Origin: Apoda limacodes
Taxonomy: Eukaryota > Arthropoda > Insecta > Lepidoptera > Limacodidae
Direction of reading: 5' to 3'
Length of the DNA: 64,000 nucleotides
Assembly: GCA_946406115.1 (NCBI GenBank)
Contig: OX291551.1
Span: 12,648,001-12,712,000, forward strand
Part shown: positions 1 through 10,300 of the stretch, one piece after another
Position numbering within the stretch: position 1 is the stretch's first letter
Layout: each line of letters starts with the position of its first letter
Position numbers and translations under genes: made by a program
The notes under the pieces: generated by a model
Seen by the model: only the letters and a program-made list of their open reading frames with translations
What the model was told of the DNA's origin: nothing
Database searches by the model: none

Positions 1-586
1 CTCACGCAACCAAGAGGAGGGGAATTTATCAACTTGACTCAAAGAAGATTTATGGTGGAACAATGGTTTCATACCAACTGCTGTGTTTGGGAACATGTTC
101 AACACACACTGTTCGTCGAGCTCTGCATATTGAAGGATTGCATCATAGAAAGCCAGCTAAAAAACCGTTTTTAACTAATACCCATAAACATAATAGATTG
201 TTGTTTGCAAGGGAGTATTTAGATTTTGACTGGGAGCACACCTTATTCACAGATTTGAAGTCGTTTGAATCATCTGAAAACGGGTTTATTTGTGGCGCAG
301 AAATGGAACCCGCTATGCAGAACAAAATGTTGTCCCAAATATGGAATCTGGATGGATATCACTTAATATGTTGGGGTGGATGACTGCGGCTGGTCCATAG
401 AAAACCTATGGGGTTTTATGGTGCAAAGATAGGACATGCGAAATGAAAGAACTACGGAGTCATTAGAGGCTCACTGTGTAGAAATTTGGGACAATATTAG
501 AGGAACAGATCTGTACTAATATAGTCGGATCTATGCGGCGGCGCTTGCTTGCTGTAATTAAAAATAATGGAGGTAATGTTAAATAG
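1..586 (+). pseudogene. Tc1/mariner-type transposase relic
   Basis: Translation of about 63-383 gives a decayed Tc1/mariner-like transposase: an RRALHIEGLH helix-turn-helix end, a FAREYLDFDW block and FTDLKSF, where the first catalytic Asp survives but the usual following Glu is Leu. Further on, an ENLWGF block near 399-420 corresponds to the third catalytic residue, and the RLLAV-like C-terminal end is at about 535-560. Stops and deletions separate the blocks, so it cannot encode a working protein. Its 5' part lies outside the window. It resembles the better preserved relic at 35666-36676. A dispersed repeat abuts its 3' end at 587. Confidence 0.75.
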
Positions 587-986
587 GCGAGTCGGACTCG
601 CGCACGAAGGGTTCCGTACCAATATCTATAAAAACGGCAAAAAAATCACTTTTGTTGTATCAGAGCCCCCCTTAAATTTTTGTTTTATTTTAATTTAATT
701 ATTTATTTTTAAAGTAACTATATAACTAAATATTCTGTAAATATTTTAGGCGTCTACTTGTTGCCGTTATCAATATCGAGCAAAATCGAGCAAAAAAATC
801 ACGTTTGTTGTATTGGAGCCCCCTTAAATATTTATTTTATTCTGTTTTTTAGTATTTAATGTTATAGCGGCAACAGAAATATATCTTCTGTGAAAATTTC
901 AACTGTCTATCACGGTTCATGAGATACAGCCGGAGTCTTAGTAATAGGGTTCCGCTAATTACCCTTTGGGTACGGTACCCTAAAAA
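587..986 (+). repeat. Dispersed GAGTCGGACTCGCGC-family repeat (family 1), long form
   Basis: Starts with GCGAGTCGGACTCGCGCACG and ends with a GGGTACGGTACCC-like motif followed by TAAAAA. The internal text (TTGTTGTAT...GGAGCCCCC, GCGGCAACAGAAAT, ATCACGGTTCATGAGAT) recurs at 31966-32330, 41216-41662 and, inverted, at 57129-57418. This copy belongs to a long form in which the AAATCACGTTTGTTGTAT segment occurs twice (about 645 and 795). It has no coding capacity. I recognise it as a repeat common in Lepidoptera; its superfamily is not certain. Confidence 0.8.
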
Positions 987-2392
987 TAAAGTACTATTTT
1001 TCTTACAGATTATTTTACATTTCAATATATTTAAGACATAACATTTTTTTTTTAATTGTTGTTTTTCTAAATATAGCAGCGTTACCGAATGAATGGTGAC
1101 TTGTATTTTTTTTTATTCTTATGGTTAAGTTTTAATTTTCGTTTTATTACGAAAACGAATACTTAAGCTTTAACCATAGGAAATATATATATAGAAAAAA
1201 GAGACATTTATCAAAAACATTATTTATGATTTATAAAATTTTTATAAAAACCATATTTTATTTGATTGCATGTGTTTTAATTCTTGCAAACAAAACAAAA
1301 AGTTCTCATACCAACAGGTCCTTTTCCGAGAGAATTAGATGACAAAAAACAAATATCTACTATTAATTTAAAAGTTGAAAATAATAATTACAAAATAGAT
1401 ACTACTTAAATGTCAATAATTGTTATTAGTTAAAAAAATTGGCCAAGTCCGAGTCAGAGTTGTGCACCCTGTCGGTTCCATACCACCATGTAATTAACAT
1501 CTACAATAAACAAAAACAATGTATGGGTGAACGTGGTCTTAATTTTTTATATCGTTTCCAATAAACAAATGTTGCTCGGCCACGCCATAAACTATATATA
1601 CCTATGTTTATTTACTAGCGCCATCTAGTTGACTTGTAAACCTAAACCTAAAATTAATAAAACCGTTGTTTGACGTAAGGAAGGATTGTGCGGAAATAAC
1701 AGTTCTCAATAACCAGGACTATTTTTATTAGATGGCGATGATATCGTATTGCATAATTGTAATGGCTTGAACCGGTGTTACACTTGGCTTGTATTATATG
1801 TTTCAGAAACAATATAACTTAAAAAGACAGAGAAATTAATAAGTAATATTTAATGGTAGTTAGCTGCTACATGCCCCTTTATTAAAGTAGTATTTAGTAT
1901 AGTATAGTGGTTACTTTGAAAATATGTAACTTAGACATGTAGTGTAATGTGTATGATAGTGTGTTACATTTTTCAGTAAATAAAAATATTGTCATGAATA
2001 TTATTAGTATTAAGTTGTAGGTGTTTCTGTAAATTAACAGAATTTAACTTTCGAACCTACTACATGCTCTTAAGACATACCTACTGTTTTTGTTTCGTGG
2101 TACCATCGGTCAATAAATAAATAATAAACAAATAAATATTTTTCGACATTACACACAGTGCCATCTGGTCCCAAGCTAAGCATAGCATAACATATAGCAT
2201 CGCTTAGTTACATAACGTTCAGTCCTTGTTTTCACTTAAGTTTTGTCACGTATTTACTGCCTCTTAATAATTAAGAAGATACACGATAAGCGGCAAACAA
2301 TGTCCGAGATCAAGACATATAATCACTAAATTGAAACGGTTTGTTTTAATTTAGTTGCGAGCTGACGAGCATTTTCTCTTTGTTGTACGTCT
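987..2392. other. AT-rich intergenic DNA without recognisable genes
   Basis: No credible coding region is seen on either strand. A diverged family-1 start (GGCCAAGTCCGAGTCAGAG) lies at about 1441-1460. The last 35 bp of the TTAA MITE found at 2712-2965 lie at about 1852-1886. The rest is AT-rich sequence in which I see nothing. Confidence 0.5.
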
Positions 2393-2600
2393 GTCAGTCA
2401 AAACTTTTTTTCTTAGAAAAGCGTGAAGGTATCAAGTTGACATTAATATCAAATACTAGGGTCTACGGTCCCTTGAAGCTGTAAAAAACCAAGCTTCGAA
2501 GTCAACGCAATACAGAAATACGGCCATTTTTGTTGCATATTTTGGGTTTCACAGATAAATCAAAACCTAATTTACACGAAACAAGGCCTTACAACACAAA
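2393..2600 (+). repeat. Dispersed repeat, GAACGCGTGAAGGTATCAAG family (family 2), fragment
   Basis: It shares GTGAAGGTATCAAGTTG, TACGGTCCCTTGAAGCTGTA, AAGCTTCGAAGTCAACGCAA and a GTTGCATATT block with copies at 2645-3225 and 23582-23965. In this copy the text around ATTAATATCAAATACTAGG is uninterrupted. It therefore serves as the empty-site reference for the MITE inserted in the neighbouring copy. Confidence 0.7.
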
Positions 2601-2644
2601 TATCCGAAATTTGTTAATTTGTAGTTAACAACACATAAAAAAAA

Positions 2645-3225
2645 AGGTTGTCTGTCTGTCTGACAAGACTCTTTTCCTTAAGAACGCGTGTAGGTATCAA
2701 GTTGTAATTAAGGGCCTTCTTACACTCCACTAGCACCGCCATTAGATATCCTCAATTTGCTCTTCGTAGAAAACGAATTTCTAAAATCCAAATGTCGCAA
2801 ATATAAAGCTGGTCATAAGCTATTATTAGAAGGTTTTATATAGTTTCTAAATAATATCTGTGAGTTGTAGTTGGCATTTTTGCTAAAAGTGGCCGTTTTT
2901 AGGATAGAAATTTAAGGAAAATTGAGGATATCTAATGGCGGCGCTAGTTAGCTGCTATATGCGCCTTAATATCATATACTAAAGTATATGGTCACTTATA
3001 CTGTAAAGAATCAAGCTTTTAAGTCAATGCAATAAAAAAATATGCCCAAAAAACGGTTATTTTTTTTCGTATATTGTGACACAAATAAATCAAAACCTAT
3101 GGGGTACTTCCCGTTGACATAGTATCATGAATGCCATGTAGCACACATAAAGGAAAAAATCTGAAAACCGTAAATTGGTTACATCACAAAAAAATATTTT
3201 TTCGCGATTAAAAAGTTATTGCAGT
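2645..3225 (+). repeat. Family 2 repeat, interrupted by a TTAA MITE
   Basis: The copy starts at GTCTGTCTGTCTGAC, runs through AAGAACGCGTGTAGGTATCA, and is split at an ATTAA by the element at 2712-2965. It resumes at ATATCATATACTAAAGTATA and continues through AAACCTATGGGGTACTTCCC to about 3225. The same end segment occurs at 23820-23960. Confidence 0.75.
2712..2965. mobile_element. piggyBac-type MITE with TTAA target duplication
   Basis: This 254-bp element is flanked by TTAA on both sides (2708-2711 and 2966-2969). Its arms are inverted repeats of about 45 bp: the left arm holds CGCCATTAGATATCCTCAAT and the right arm holds its reverse complement. It has no coding capacity. The empty site is visible in the family-2 copy at about 2440-2460. 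A second, shorter member lies at 40473-40649. The TTAA target is the hallmark of piggyBac-type transposases, which must have been supplied in trans. Confidence 0.85.
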
Positions 3226-3769
3226 TAGTAAACTAAACGCGACCTATATCGATGTATTGGGACAACAGTTGTCTAACAGCAAAGTTAAGTTTGTCCCTCA
3301 ATATCGTTAACCTTTTACGGAATCGCACTTGACCGGTTTTTTTTTTGCGTTTTTGCTTGTTACTGTGCGTCTTCTTAATAACTGATCGAAACTACGGTAC
3401 TCTTAGTGCGCGGACTTATTAAATTTTTGTGTAAGGATGTACTGGTAATTAAAACACTCATTATTTTCCTTCACCCATTAAGTGTTATCTATGCTCATAA
3501 TAAGATTGTAATGTAGAGAAGCGTGCCGTACTAGCTGACGCTCATGACTTGGTTCGCATAAACATGTTAAAAAATAGGTTGGTAAAGTAAAAAAAAAAAA
3601 TTATGCTGTCGCTCTGGACCATGAACAAAATAGCCTATGTTAACCCTTCGTCGTTCCAACTAAATATGTTCCTCCCATTCGTCATTGTGATGTGGAGAAA
3701 TGACAAACATAATAACAAACACGTGTTTGTATAGCAAAATTATACTTTACATACAACTCCTAGTGACGT
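3226..3769. other. Intergenic, no gene seen
   Basis: AT-rich DNA with short homopolymer runs. I see no coding or RNA gene and no clear repeat boundaries. Confidence 0.4.
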
Positions 3770-4375
3770 ATAAAGTCCTTGTATATTAATCTTACAAACA
3801 GACAAAATCTTCATAGAATTAAGAAATACAATATTAATATACATACTAATCTATACAAATATTATAAAGAGGAAATATTTGATTGTTTGTTTGTATTGAA
3901 TAGGCTACGAAACTACTGGACTGTTTTGAAAAATTCTTTTACCATTAGAAGCCGACATTAGCCCTGATGAACATAGGCTACTTTTTACCGCGGGAAAATG
4001 CTTCATTCCTACGGGAAAACGGGTAATAGGACAACAGGTAGTAAGAATTATGCTTCCGTACTTATTTTTTTCACATAACTTCTTAACGGCTGAACCGATT
4101 GGGTTTAAATTTTATATGGGTATTTCGATGGTTTCCTGAATGATATTAAAAATCAAATGTCTGTCGGTATGTCAACTACTAAACGGCTTGACCGATTGCG
4201 TTGAAATTTTGTATGTGTATTTCCATGGTTTCACAGACTCGGAATGTATTATGCCATTAAAGAGGAAATATTTGATTGTTTGTTTTTTTTCTCTAATTGA
4301 GGAGCTGCTGTAAAAACCTACGCCGATAACGAAATTTAGGGCGGACGAAGCCGCTGGCAGAAGCTATATCTAATA
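3770..4375. repeat. Dispersed repeat (family 3), uninterrupted copy
   Basis: Contains GAGGAAATATTTGATTGTTT (twice), ACCATTAGAAGCCGACATTA, GGGAAAACGGGTAATAGGAC, GGCTGAACCGATTGGGTTTA and a GAAGCCGCTGGCAGAA end. The same order recurs at 56800-57495, where a family-1 element interrupts it. The wording of the 3' part (scalar 'aaacggctgaaccgattg' type) resembles the 3' region of insect non-LTR or Helitron-like repeats. I cannot assign the superfamily. The 60-codon reading frame at 3779-3961 is not a gene. Confidence 0.65.
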
Positions 4376-4521
4376 TATAATAAATACTCTTTCTTCGTTT
4401 ATGACTCCCTAATCGTTAGAGTCTAAGAACTTATAAGTTACTAGGAGTTGTATGTGACGTTCGTAACGAGCATATTTCCAGAAAAAAGATGTCGTTGGGA
4501 TTTGCATCAGCCAGACTTGTA

Positions 4522-4585
4522 CCTCGATAGCTCAATGGTAGAGCACTTACACGGAATGTAAGGGTTGCAGTTTCAAGTATCGAGG
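4522..4585 (+). other. tRNA-like sequence (tRNA pseudogene or SINE head)
   Basis: CCTCGAT at 4522 pairs with ATCGAGG at 4579-4585 as an acceptor stem. AGCTCAATGGTAGAGC fits a D-arm and A box, and CTTAC/GTAAG flank a 7-nt anticodon-like loop (ACGGAAT). The loop has C instead of the invariant U33, the T-arm is poorly paired and the total is only 64 nt with no proper variable loop. A functional tRNA is therefore unlikely. A degenerate tRNA gene or the head of a tRNA-derived SINE explains it better. Confidence 0.5.
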
Positions 4586-4785
4586 GTAATCGCTTGACTG
4601 TATCTTTGCTATGAAAGTATTTATTTATATTGATAAATTTATACTTAAACATTTCATAACATTAAAAAATAATCAATAATTTTGTATGTTGTTGTTTTTT
4701 TTGTCCTATCCTAATTTATCTTCATATACTACTATTAAATTAAATTTGTGAAATTTTCATTGAAGTATATCGAAAAAGCAGTTAT

Positions 4786-5203
4786 TTAAGGCTATGGTAT
4801 ACCCTAGCAAAAGCGTGCCGTTTTGACCAGTGTACATAGACATATTACACTATTAAAGCATGCAAAGAGACACACTTCCACGTGCGATAGGCGCTAGCAC
4901 GTGACCGCACGCTGAAAATCTCGTTTTTGTCGGTATAAAATTCAAAATTTCATTTAAAACTATGAAATTAGCATATTTACTTGGTCATAATTAATATAAA
5001 TTTTATGAAATAAGAAAGAAAAGATTATCAAAATAGAGTGTCAGATTTTTTTTTTCTAACTGTTTTAATTATGATATTATCAAATTCACTTAATTAAGGT
5101 TTGAACTATATATATATATTTTTCTTGTCAAAAGTGTACTCAGGACTGTAACAAAATTTATCAAATTCTTACAAACTTAACTCGGGGTATGCCATCACTT
5201 TAA
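4786..5203. mobile_element. TTAA-flanked non-autonomous element, short form
   Basis: Flanked by TTAA at 4786-4789 and 5200-5203. Terminal inverted repeats: left GGCTATGGTATACCC; right, reverse complement, AGTGATGGCATACCCC. Internal text such as GTGCGATAGGCGCTAGCACG and CACGTGACCGCACG matches the reverse complement of 48600-48942 and 57688-57985. It has no coding capacity. It is a deletion relative of the 1.2-kb element at 47750-48942. Confidence 0.8.
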
Positions 5204-6394
5204 CTAGAATCGTGGATAAAGTCATAGAGTACCAATAATTGTTACTTGTAACATAGAAACAACATGTCAATTGATAAAAATCTTGGACAGGGCATTGAAC
5301 TTTTGTTTTCAATACTATTCATATTATAGTTTCTTAGGTTGATACCTACGTAAAAAGGATTATCCTACATAATTATCTATGTCGATAATGCAACGTTCCG
5401 TAATTAATATACCTAAATGGTGTCAAGCACTTGTTCTAGTTGATAACATTGTATTATGTCGGATAAGACCTCAGGCATAATCGTGTTTCTGCCATTTCCA
5501 ATTGTAACGTTGTAATTGTATGTTGTGATTTACGTACTAGATTATATACGCCATGTCTCAAATAAGGTAACAATATTTTGAATCTAAGTGTTATATTTGT
5601 AGTAATTTGATCGGTTTGGTCTGTATTAAAAATAAGAAAATGTTTTCAATATTTTTTTTACTTATGTTGAATTTGATATTCAAGGATTTGTATTCATAAG
5701 TGGGAAACGATAATCTAAACTTTAACCGAAAAATAAGAAATAAGAAAATGTTAATAATATTCTTTTTTCTTATATTTACTTTAATATTCAAAGATAGGTA
5801 GTAAAACCGGTAATAATCTAAACATTAACTTTGACCAAATGCTCCTATTCACTACATGTTACTGGCTAAGTGCGAGTAACATGTATATAACTGTATCTTT
5901 ACGGTTATAATCCCCCAAGGGAAGCTATGGGGGCATTATATATGGGAGACAGTCTCTTTTCACTAACAACTTCAGTCAGGCGCTGGTCTGGCGTGAAAGG
6001 TGGTGAACCTATCGCCCGCAACACTGCTTCTGGCACAGAATATGGCTGGACTAAAGCGGTTTTGAATGTTTCACAGTAAAAAGCGGTAAAACAAAAAAAA
6101 ACCATTGCTATTAATCGTAATATTATTAACATTGTAACGTGACAACTTGTGCCTTTCACTTTTTATGTCTGTCTCTCTCGCTCTTAGGCGGGCTAACCAT
6201 GCCGCGTGCCTCTCACTCGCTCTCATTGTGAGCGCATAACGTGAGCGGAGCGTAACGCAGTTTCTTGAAGTGTCACCCGGCAAACCAATTTATAAGACGT
6301 TGTCACGTCAAAAAGGGCCAGAATAATATACCCACTCTTCCAGTTATTGACGAACTATAAAAAGTAGGTCAGAGTTGGACAGGGGGTATATTAG
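5204..6394. other. Intergenic, diverged tandem repeat only
   Basis: At about 5605-5830 two diverged copies of a roughly 120-bp AT-rich unit (AAATAAGAAAATGTT...ATATTCAA) lie in tandem. A GC-richer stretch at 6170-6290 (GCTCTCATTGTGAGCGC and similar) gives short open frames on the minus strand that resemble no protein I know. Nothing else is seen. Confidence 0.4.
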
Positions 6395-6582
6395 TATGGC
6401 GCCCGTATAAATCATTAAATTCTTTTTGTTGGTACATTACCTTAAAATAACAATGAAGACGCCTTAAGATAAATTAATTTAAAAAGGGTATGGCGCCCGT
6501 AGAAATCATATAAATTCTTTTTGTTGGTACATTATCTAAAAAAGTACAATGAAGACGCCTAAAAATAAATTCCTATAAAAAA
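6395..6582. repeat. 94-bp tandem duplication
   Basis: TATGGCGCCCGTA starts at 6395 and again at 6489. The copies share AATTCTTTTTGTTGGTACAT and CAATGAAGACGCCT, with scattered differences. It lies about 0.8 kb upstream of fucosidase copy A. Confidence 0.8.
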
Positions 6583-6746
6583 GGGAAAGTTTGAAGACGT
6601 TATTTTACTAAAGATACCTTTAAAGTACAAATAATCTCCCGTAATGTGTATAAATTATGAAATTTAGGTTTTTGTACGTACTCGTCCCCTTAAATTATAT
6701 ATCTTTAATGTCAATGACATCAGAAAATAGTAACATTATTGTTGCT

Positions 6747-7148
6747 ACATTTAGGCCGGCCGCATACTACGAGAAATTTTCGATAGAAAAATTTGTGTGG
6801 GGTCTAGTACAAAATGTACGTATCGCAGGCAAATCGTATTATTCGCCGTTTTACAATATGCCTAGGCAAATCGTAAAGTATGGAAACGAAACGAACACAA
6901 ATCGCACTGTATAAGTCATGTATGTTGGTTTAGGTTCAGTTTCTCTTTTGTAAACGTAGATGCGGATTCATATAATAATCTGTTCAGTTATATGATGATT
7001 TCTATTCCTTACTTTACGATCTGCCTCGGCATATTGTAAAAAGGCGAATTATACGATGTGCCTGCGACATATGCATGGAGTGCGCGTCTGGCGCGCGCGA
7101 GAATTTTTTTATCGGAAATTTCTTGTAATGTGCGGTCGGCCTTAACAT
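6747..7148. mobile_element. Foldback MITE with ~140-bp inverted arms, ACAT target duplication
   Basis: The element spans 6751-7144, flanked by ACAT (6747-6750 and 7145-7148). The left arm starts TTAGGCCGGCCGCA; the reverse complement of the right end starts TAAGGCCGACCGCA. The arms continue through a CGCAGGCA...TCGTAT block and TTTACAATATGCC to ATCGTAAAGTA, enclosing about 150 bp. It sits within the 5' flank of fucosidase copy A. The corresponding flank of copy B (about 19025-19085) lacks it: CTACACTATGGTCAAGC there aligns with CTACAT|GCTGGTCAAGC here. The insertion is therefore younger than the duplication. Confidence 0.85.
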
Positions 7149-7302
7149 GCTGGTCAAGCTCGGATAATAATCATTTCTTGTTGTCTGATACCAGTACATA
7201 ACTGTATGTCGAGACCGCGATAAAGAAATAAATTTTACACAAATCTGACGAATTGAGAATCTCATATAAGTCGATTAAAAATTGTGTTTATTTATTTTCA
7301 GA
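7149..7302 (+). promoter_or_regulatory. 5' flank / presumed core promoter of fucosidase copy A, shared with copy B
   Basis: From TGGTCAAGCTC onward this sequence aligns with 19076-19209 upstream of copy B, including TGTCTGAT.CCAGT and a CGAG.CCG block. The conserved CCAGTAC near 7191 could be an initiator. No convincing TATA box is seen. A TTTATTTTCAG just before the ATG in A looks like a splice acceptor but is TTTTGTTTTCAA in B, so a 5' UTR intron is not supported. The MITE leaves only about 155 bp between itself and the start codon. Confidence 0.5.
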
Positions 7303-10300
7303 ATGAAATTATTACTGTCATTTTTGAGTCTATATCTTATAGGAGTAGAACCTACCACATTTGTAATAAATAGGCCTAATGACTCTAAAATGAGTTACAA
7401 GCCAGATTGGAGTGATTTAGATAAGAGACCATTGCCTCAGTGGTACGACAAAGCGAAGATTGGTATTTTTCTGCATTGGGGCGTATACTCGGTGCCTAGT
7501 TTTGGATCTGAATGGTTTTGGAATAATTGGAATGGTTAGTGTGATTTTACTTATAAATACCTTTTTACTCTGCATGTTTAATGTCCCCTTTTAATATTGC
7601 TTTATGTTAAAAATGATATTATTGTAACAACAGAATCTGAAATAATTATTTTCTTTCGCAATAAGTTAAATTTAAAATATTCAGAATTTGACGTGGTATT
7701 TTTATCGGAGGGATTCACATAAACTATTAGAGAAGGAAAACAAAACTGCTTGAACTTAAGTGTTTAAAACAAAATCTTTCCGAAAATAGATTGATCTTGG
7801 CCATTTTAAATCTTAGTTAGCACCAGAACTGTAATACAACATGTTACAACGTTACATTATTGTTAATCAGGTGGACTATTTTTTTAAATATGCATGCAAT
7901 GTGAACAAGTAAGTAATGGGTACCTATTTATTTTTATTCATACACTAAAATAATAAATGTGAAAGAAACTCTGTCTGTCTGTTACCTCTTTACGCTTAAA
8001 CCAATGTACCAATTAGGATAAAATTTGCCATGGAGATAGAGTCCTGAGCTATACTTATACTTGGCTTGTCGACTGATTGTAGATTCTACTTCCTTTTTTC
8101 AAAATTGTGGGCGAAATATAGTTAGAAGGGTTCTTAAAAAAAATATGTAGCAATTATGCCACATTTCTGTACTTAGTTACTTTAAAAAAGTGTTAAATTC
8201 ATAAGTATGGTTTGATTTTATGTTGCGCTACATTGGCCTTGTCGTAGGTAGATGATATAGCCGCTATCTAAAAATAAAATTGCAGGTCAAAATGTAATAC
8301 AATAACTATATCGCTTCCGTATGCAGAAGCCTAATCTGTAGCTATAGTACTGTTGTAAGTAACTGTAACAAATAATTATACTGCGGTTACAACTTGGTAT
8401 ACAGAACATCATTAGTAAGCGAGTGGTGTTTGTTGAGAAGCGATACAAACTTACCTCGCATCTGCTGTTGCTTTTCAAAGTTTAAACTTAGTTTGTCTCT
8501 ATAGACGGATTTGTTGCTAATTAACATCGTTACGATAATTTAAAAAGTTGTTAGATAAAGTTTGAATAAACATGAGAGAACCCCTTTGCATTTGAATATG
8601 TCATTATTTCTGCAAATTATCTGCTATAAAAGTATTATAAGTAGTTTTTTGGTATATTGACCTCAAATTCCCCTTTTTAGTAATCAACATGCGACCTAAT
8701 TGTGGGTTTATGGCCTCAAGAACAAATGATAGGTAAACACTGTTTAGACACTTATAAAGTGAATCTTATTGCATCGCTTTATGGCTTCATAATGAAGCTT
8801 ATAAAACACGCATGCTTTTCATTTATCACAACTGCACTAGTGCGTGATGATGGCACATATTTTGATCTTAGAAAATATAGTCTTCGTTGGCCAGTGATTT
8901 TACCTTAACGCTACTGTAGGTTTACTTCCATAAACTCGACGCACGAAACAAAGGAACTCGCTTGCCATTTATCACGATATATTTGTGTACCTAAATGTAA
9001 GTAAAAACAAAATGTGTTGTGTTGTTTTATTTTTACCTAAAAATGATCGATAGTCATTCTTAGTTCATTACACACTGGGTCTTATTCATATATATCCAGC
9101 TTCGTATGTGATGAGCAACTTAACTCACTTGAATGATAATGTACTGTGTTATTAAACACTTTTATTATTACTTAGAACTGCTTAACAGTATTAAGCTTCC
9201 GTCTATTATCTGAAAAACTTTACAGATCGCGGGTTTTCAGCAAATATGCCTGTTTGTTGAATCTTTCGAGTAGGTAAATTTTCCAAGACTAAAGATAAAT
9301 TCTAAATATCTAAGAAATAAGCTTGTGTTACAAGCAAGGTTTTCAGCACATGTGCGTATTAGTCGTCTTGCAATTGCATAGGTTTTGCAAAATAAAAGTA
9401 ACTTGCAAAATTTATGATTTCACAACTATATAGAATTTTGTTTCTTACATTGTTAAAAAAGAAAACTAACCATAGATTTTTAATTTCAGAGAAGAAGGAA
9501 AGGTATGTAGAATTTATGAATAAAAACTATCCACCGGGCTTCACTTATCAAGAGTTTGCACCAATGTTCACGGCTGAGTTTTTCGATCCAGACGAATGGG
9601 CGACTCTCTTCGCCAAGGCTGGTGCTAAGTGAGTATGAGTCCTGCTTTGCAATGCCGAATTGGCTAATATTCAGTGCAAATTGTGGACTTTACAAATGTC
9701 CTTTCGACGTATGCAAGTTCCCGTAGATGTTTTGGCAATGCCGAATTGGCTAATATTCAGTGCAAATTGTGGACTTTACAAATGTCCTTTCGACGTATGC
9801 AAGTTCCCGTAGATGTTTTGGCTTACCATGAAGCAGTGGTACAAACGCACAATGTACCTAATTGAGAATTAAAAATATCAGTCAAATGCGAGTCGGTCAC
9901 ACGTGCAGCGTGAGTTCCGTATATAAACAGAAAAAGCAAAGACATAGTTTGCGGAAGTAATGATTCTTTCAATAATCGAAATATTTTCGCTAGATGGCAC
10001 TTATATGGTAATTTACAATTGTATTGGCGAGAGCCCGTCTCACACTTGGCCAGTTTTTATTATTTGTAGTTATGCTTTAGACCTAAAACTATAATCACTG
10101 CAAGAGCTTGTGTATAACTATTAATGTTTTTTACGATAGACCGAAAATAACTGAAAAAGTGTTTCTTGTATGGGGATCCTTAAATTTTTACTTTTTCATT
10201 TTTTTATTATTTCTTAGGTAATTCGCCACAATAACACATATTCTGTGAAAATTTCAGCCATAGATGTACCTATCTGTGACGTCCAAAAGCTCCTAAAGGG

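Noticed and set aside
4522..4585. Functional tRNA gene
   Set aside because: The acceptor and anticodon stems pair, but U33 is replaced by C, the T-arm does not pair well and the length is too short. Kept only as a tRNA-like sequence.
5905..6283. Minus-strand frames of 70-84 codons near 6 kb
   Set aside because: No homology I can recognise, no splice or promoter context; the composition comes from a short GC-rich patch.
7291..7301. 5' UTR intron acceptor just before the copy A start codon
   Set aside because: TTTATTTTCAG looks like an acceptor, but the aligned position in copy B lacks the AG and no matching donor was identified.
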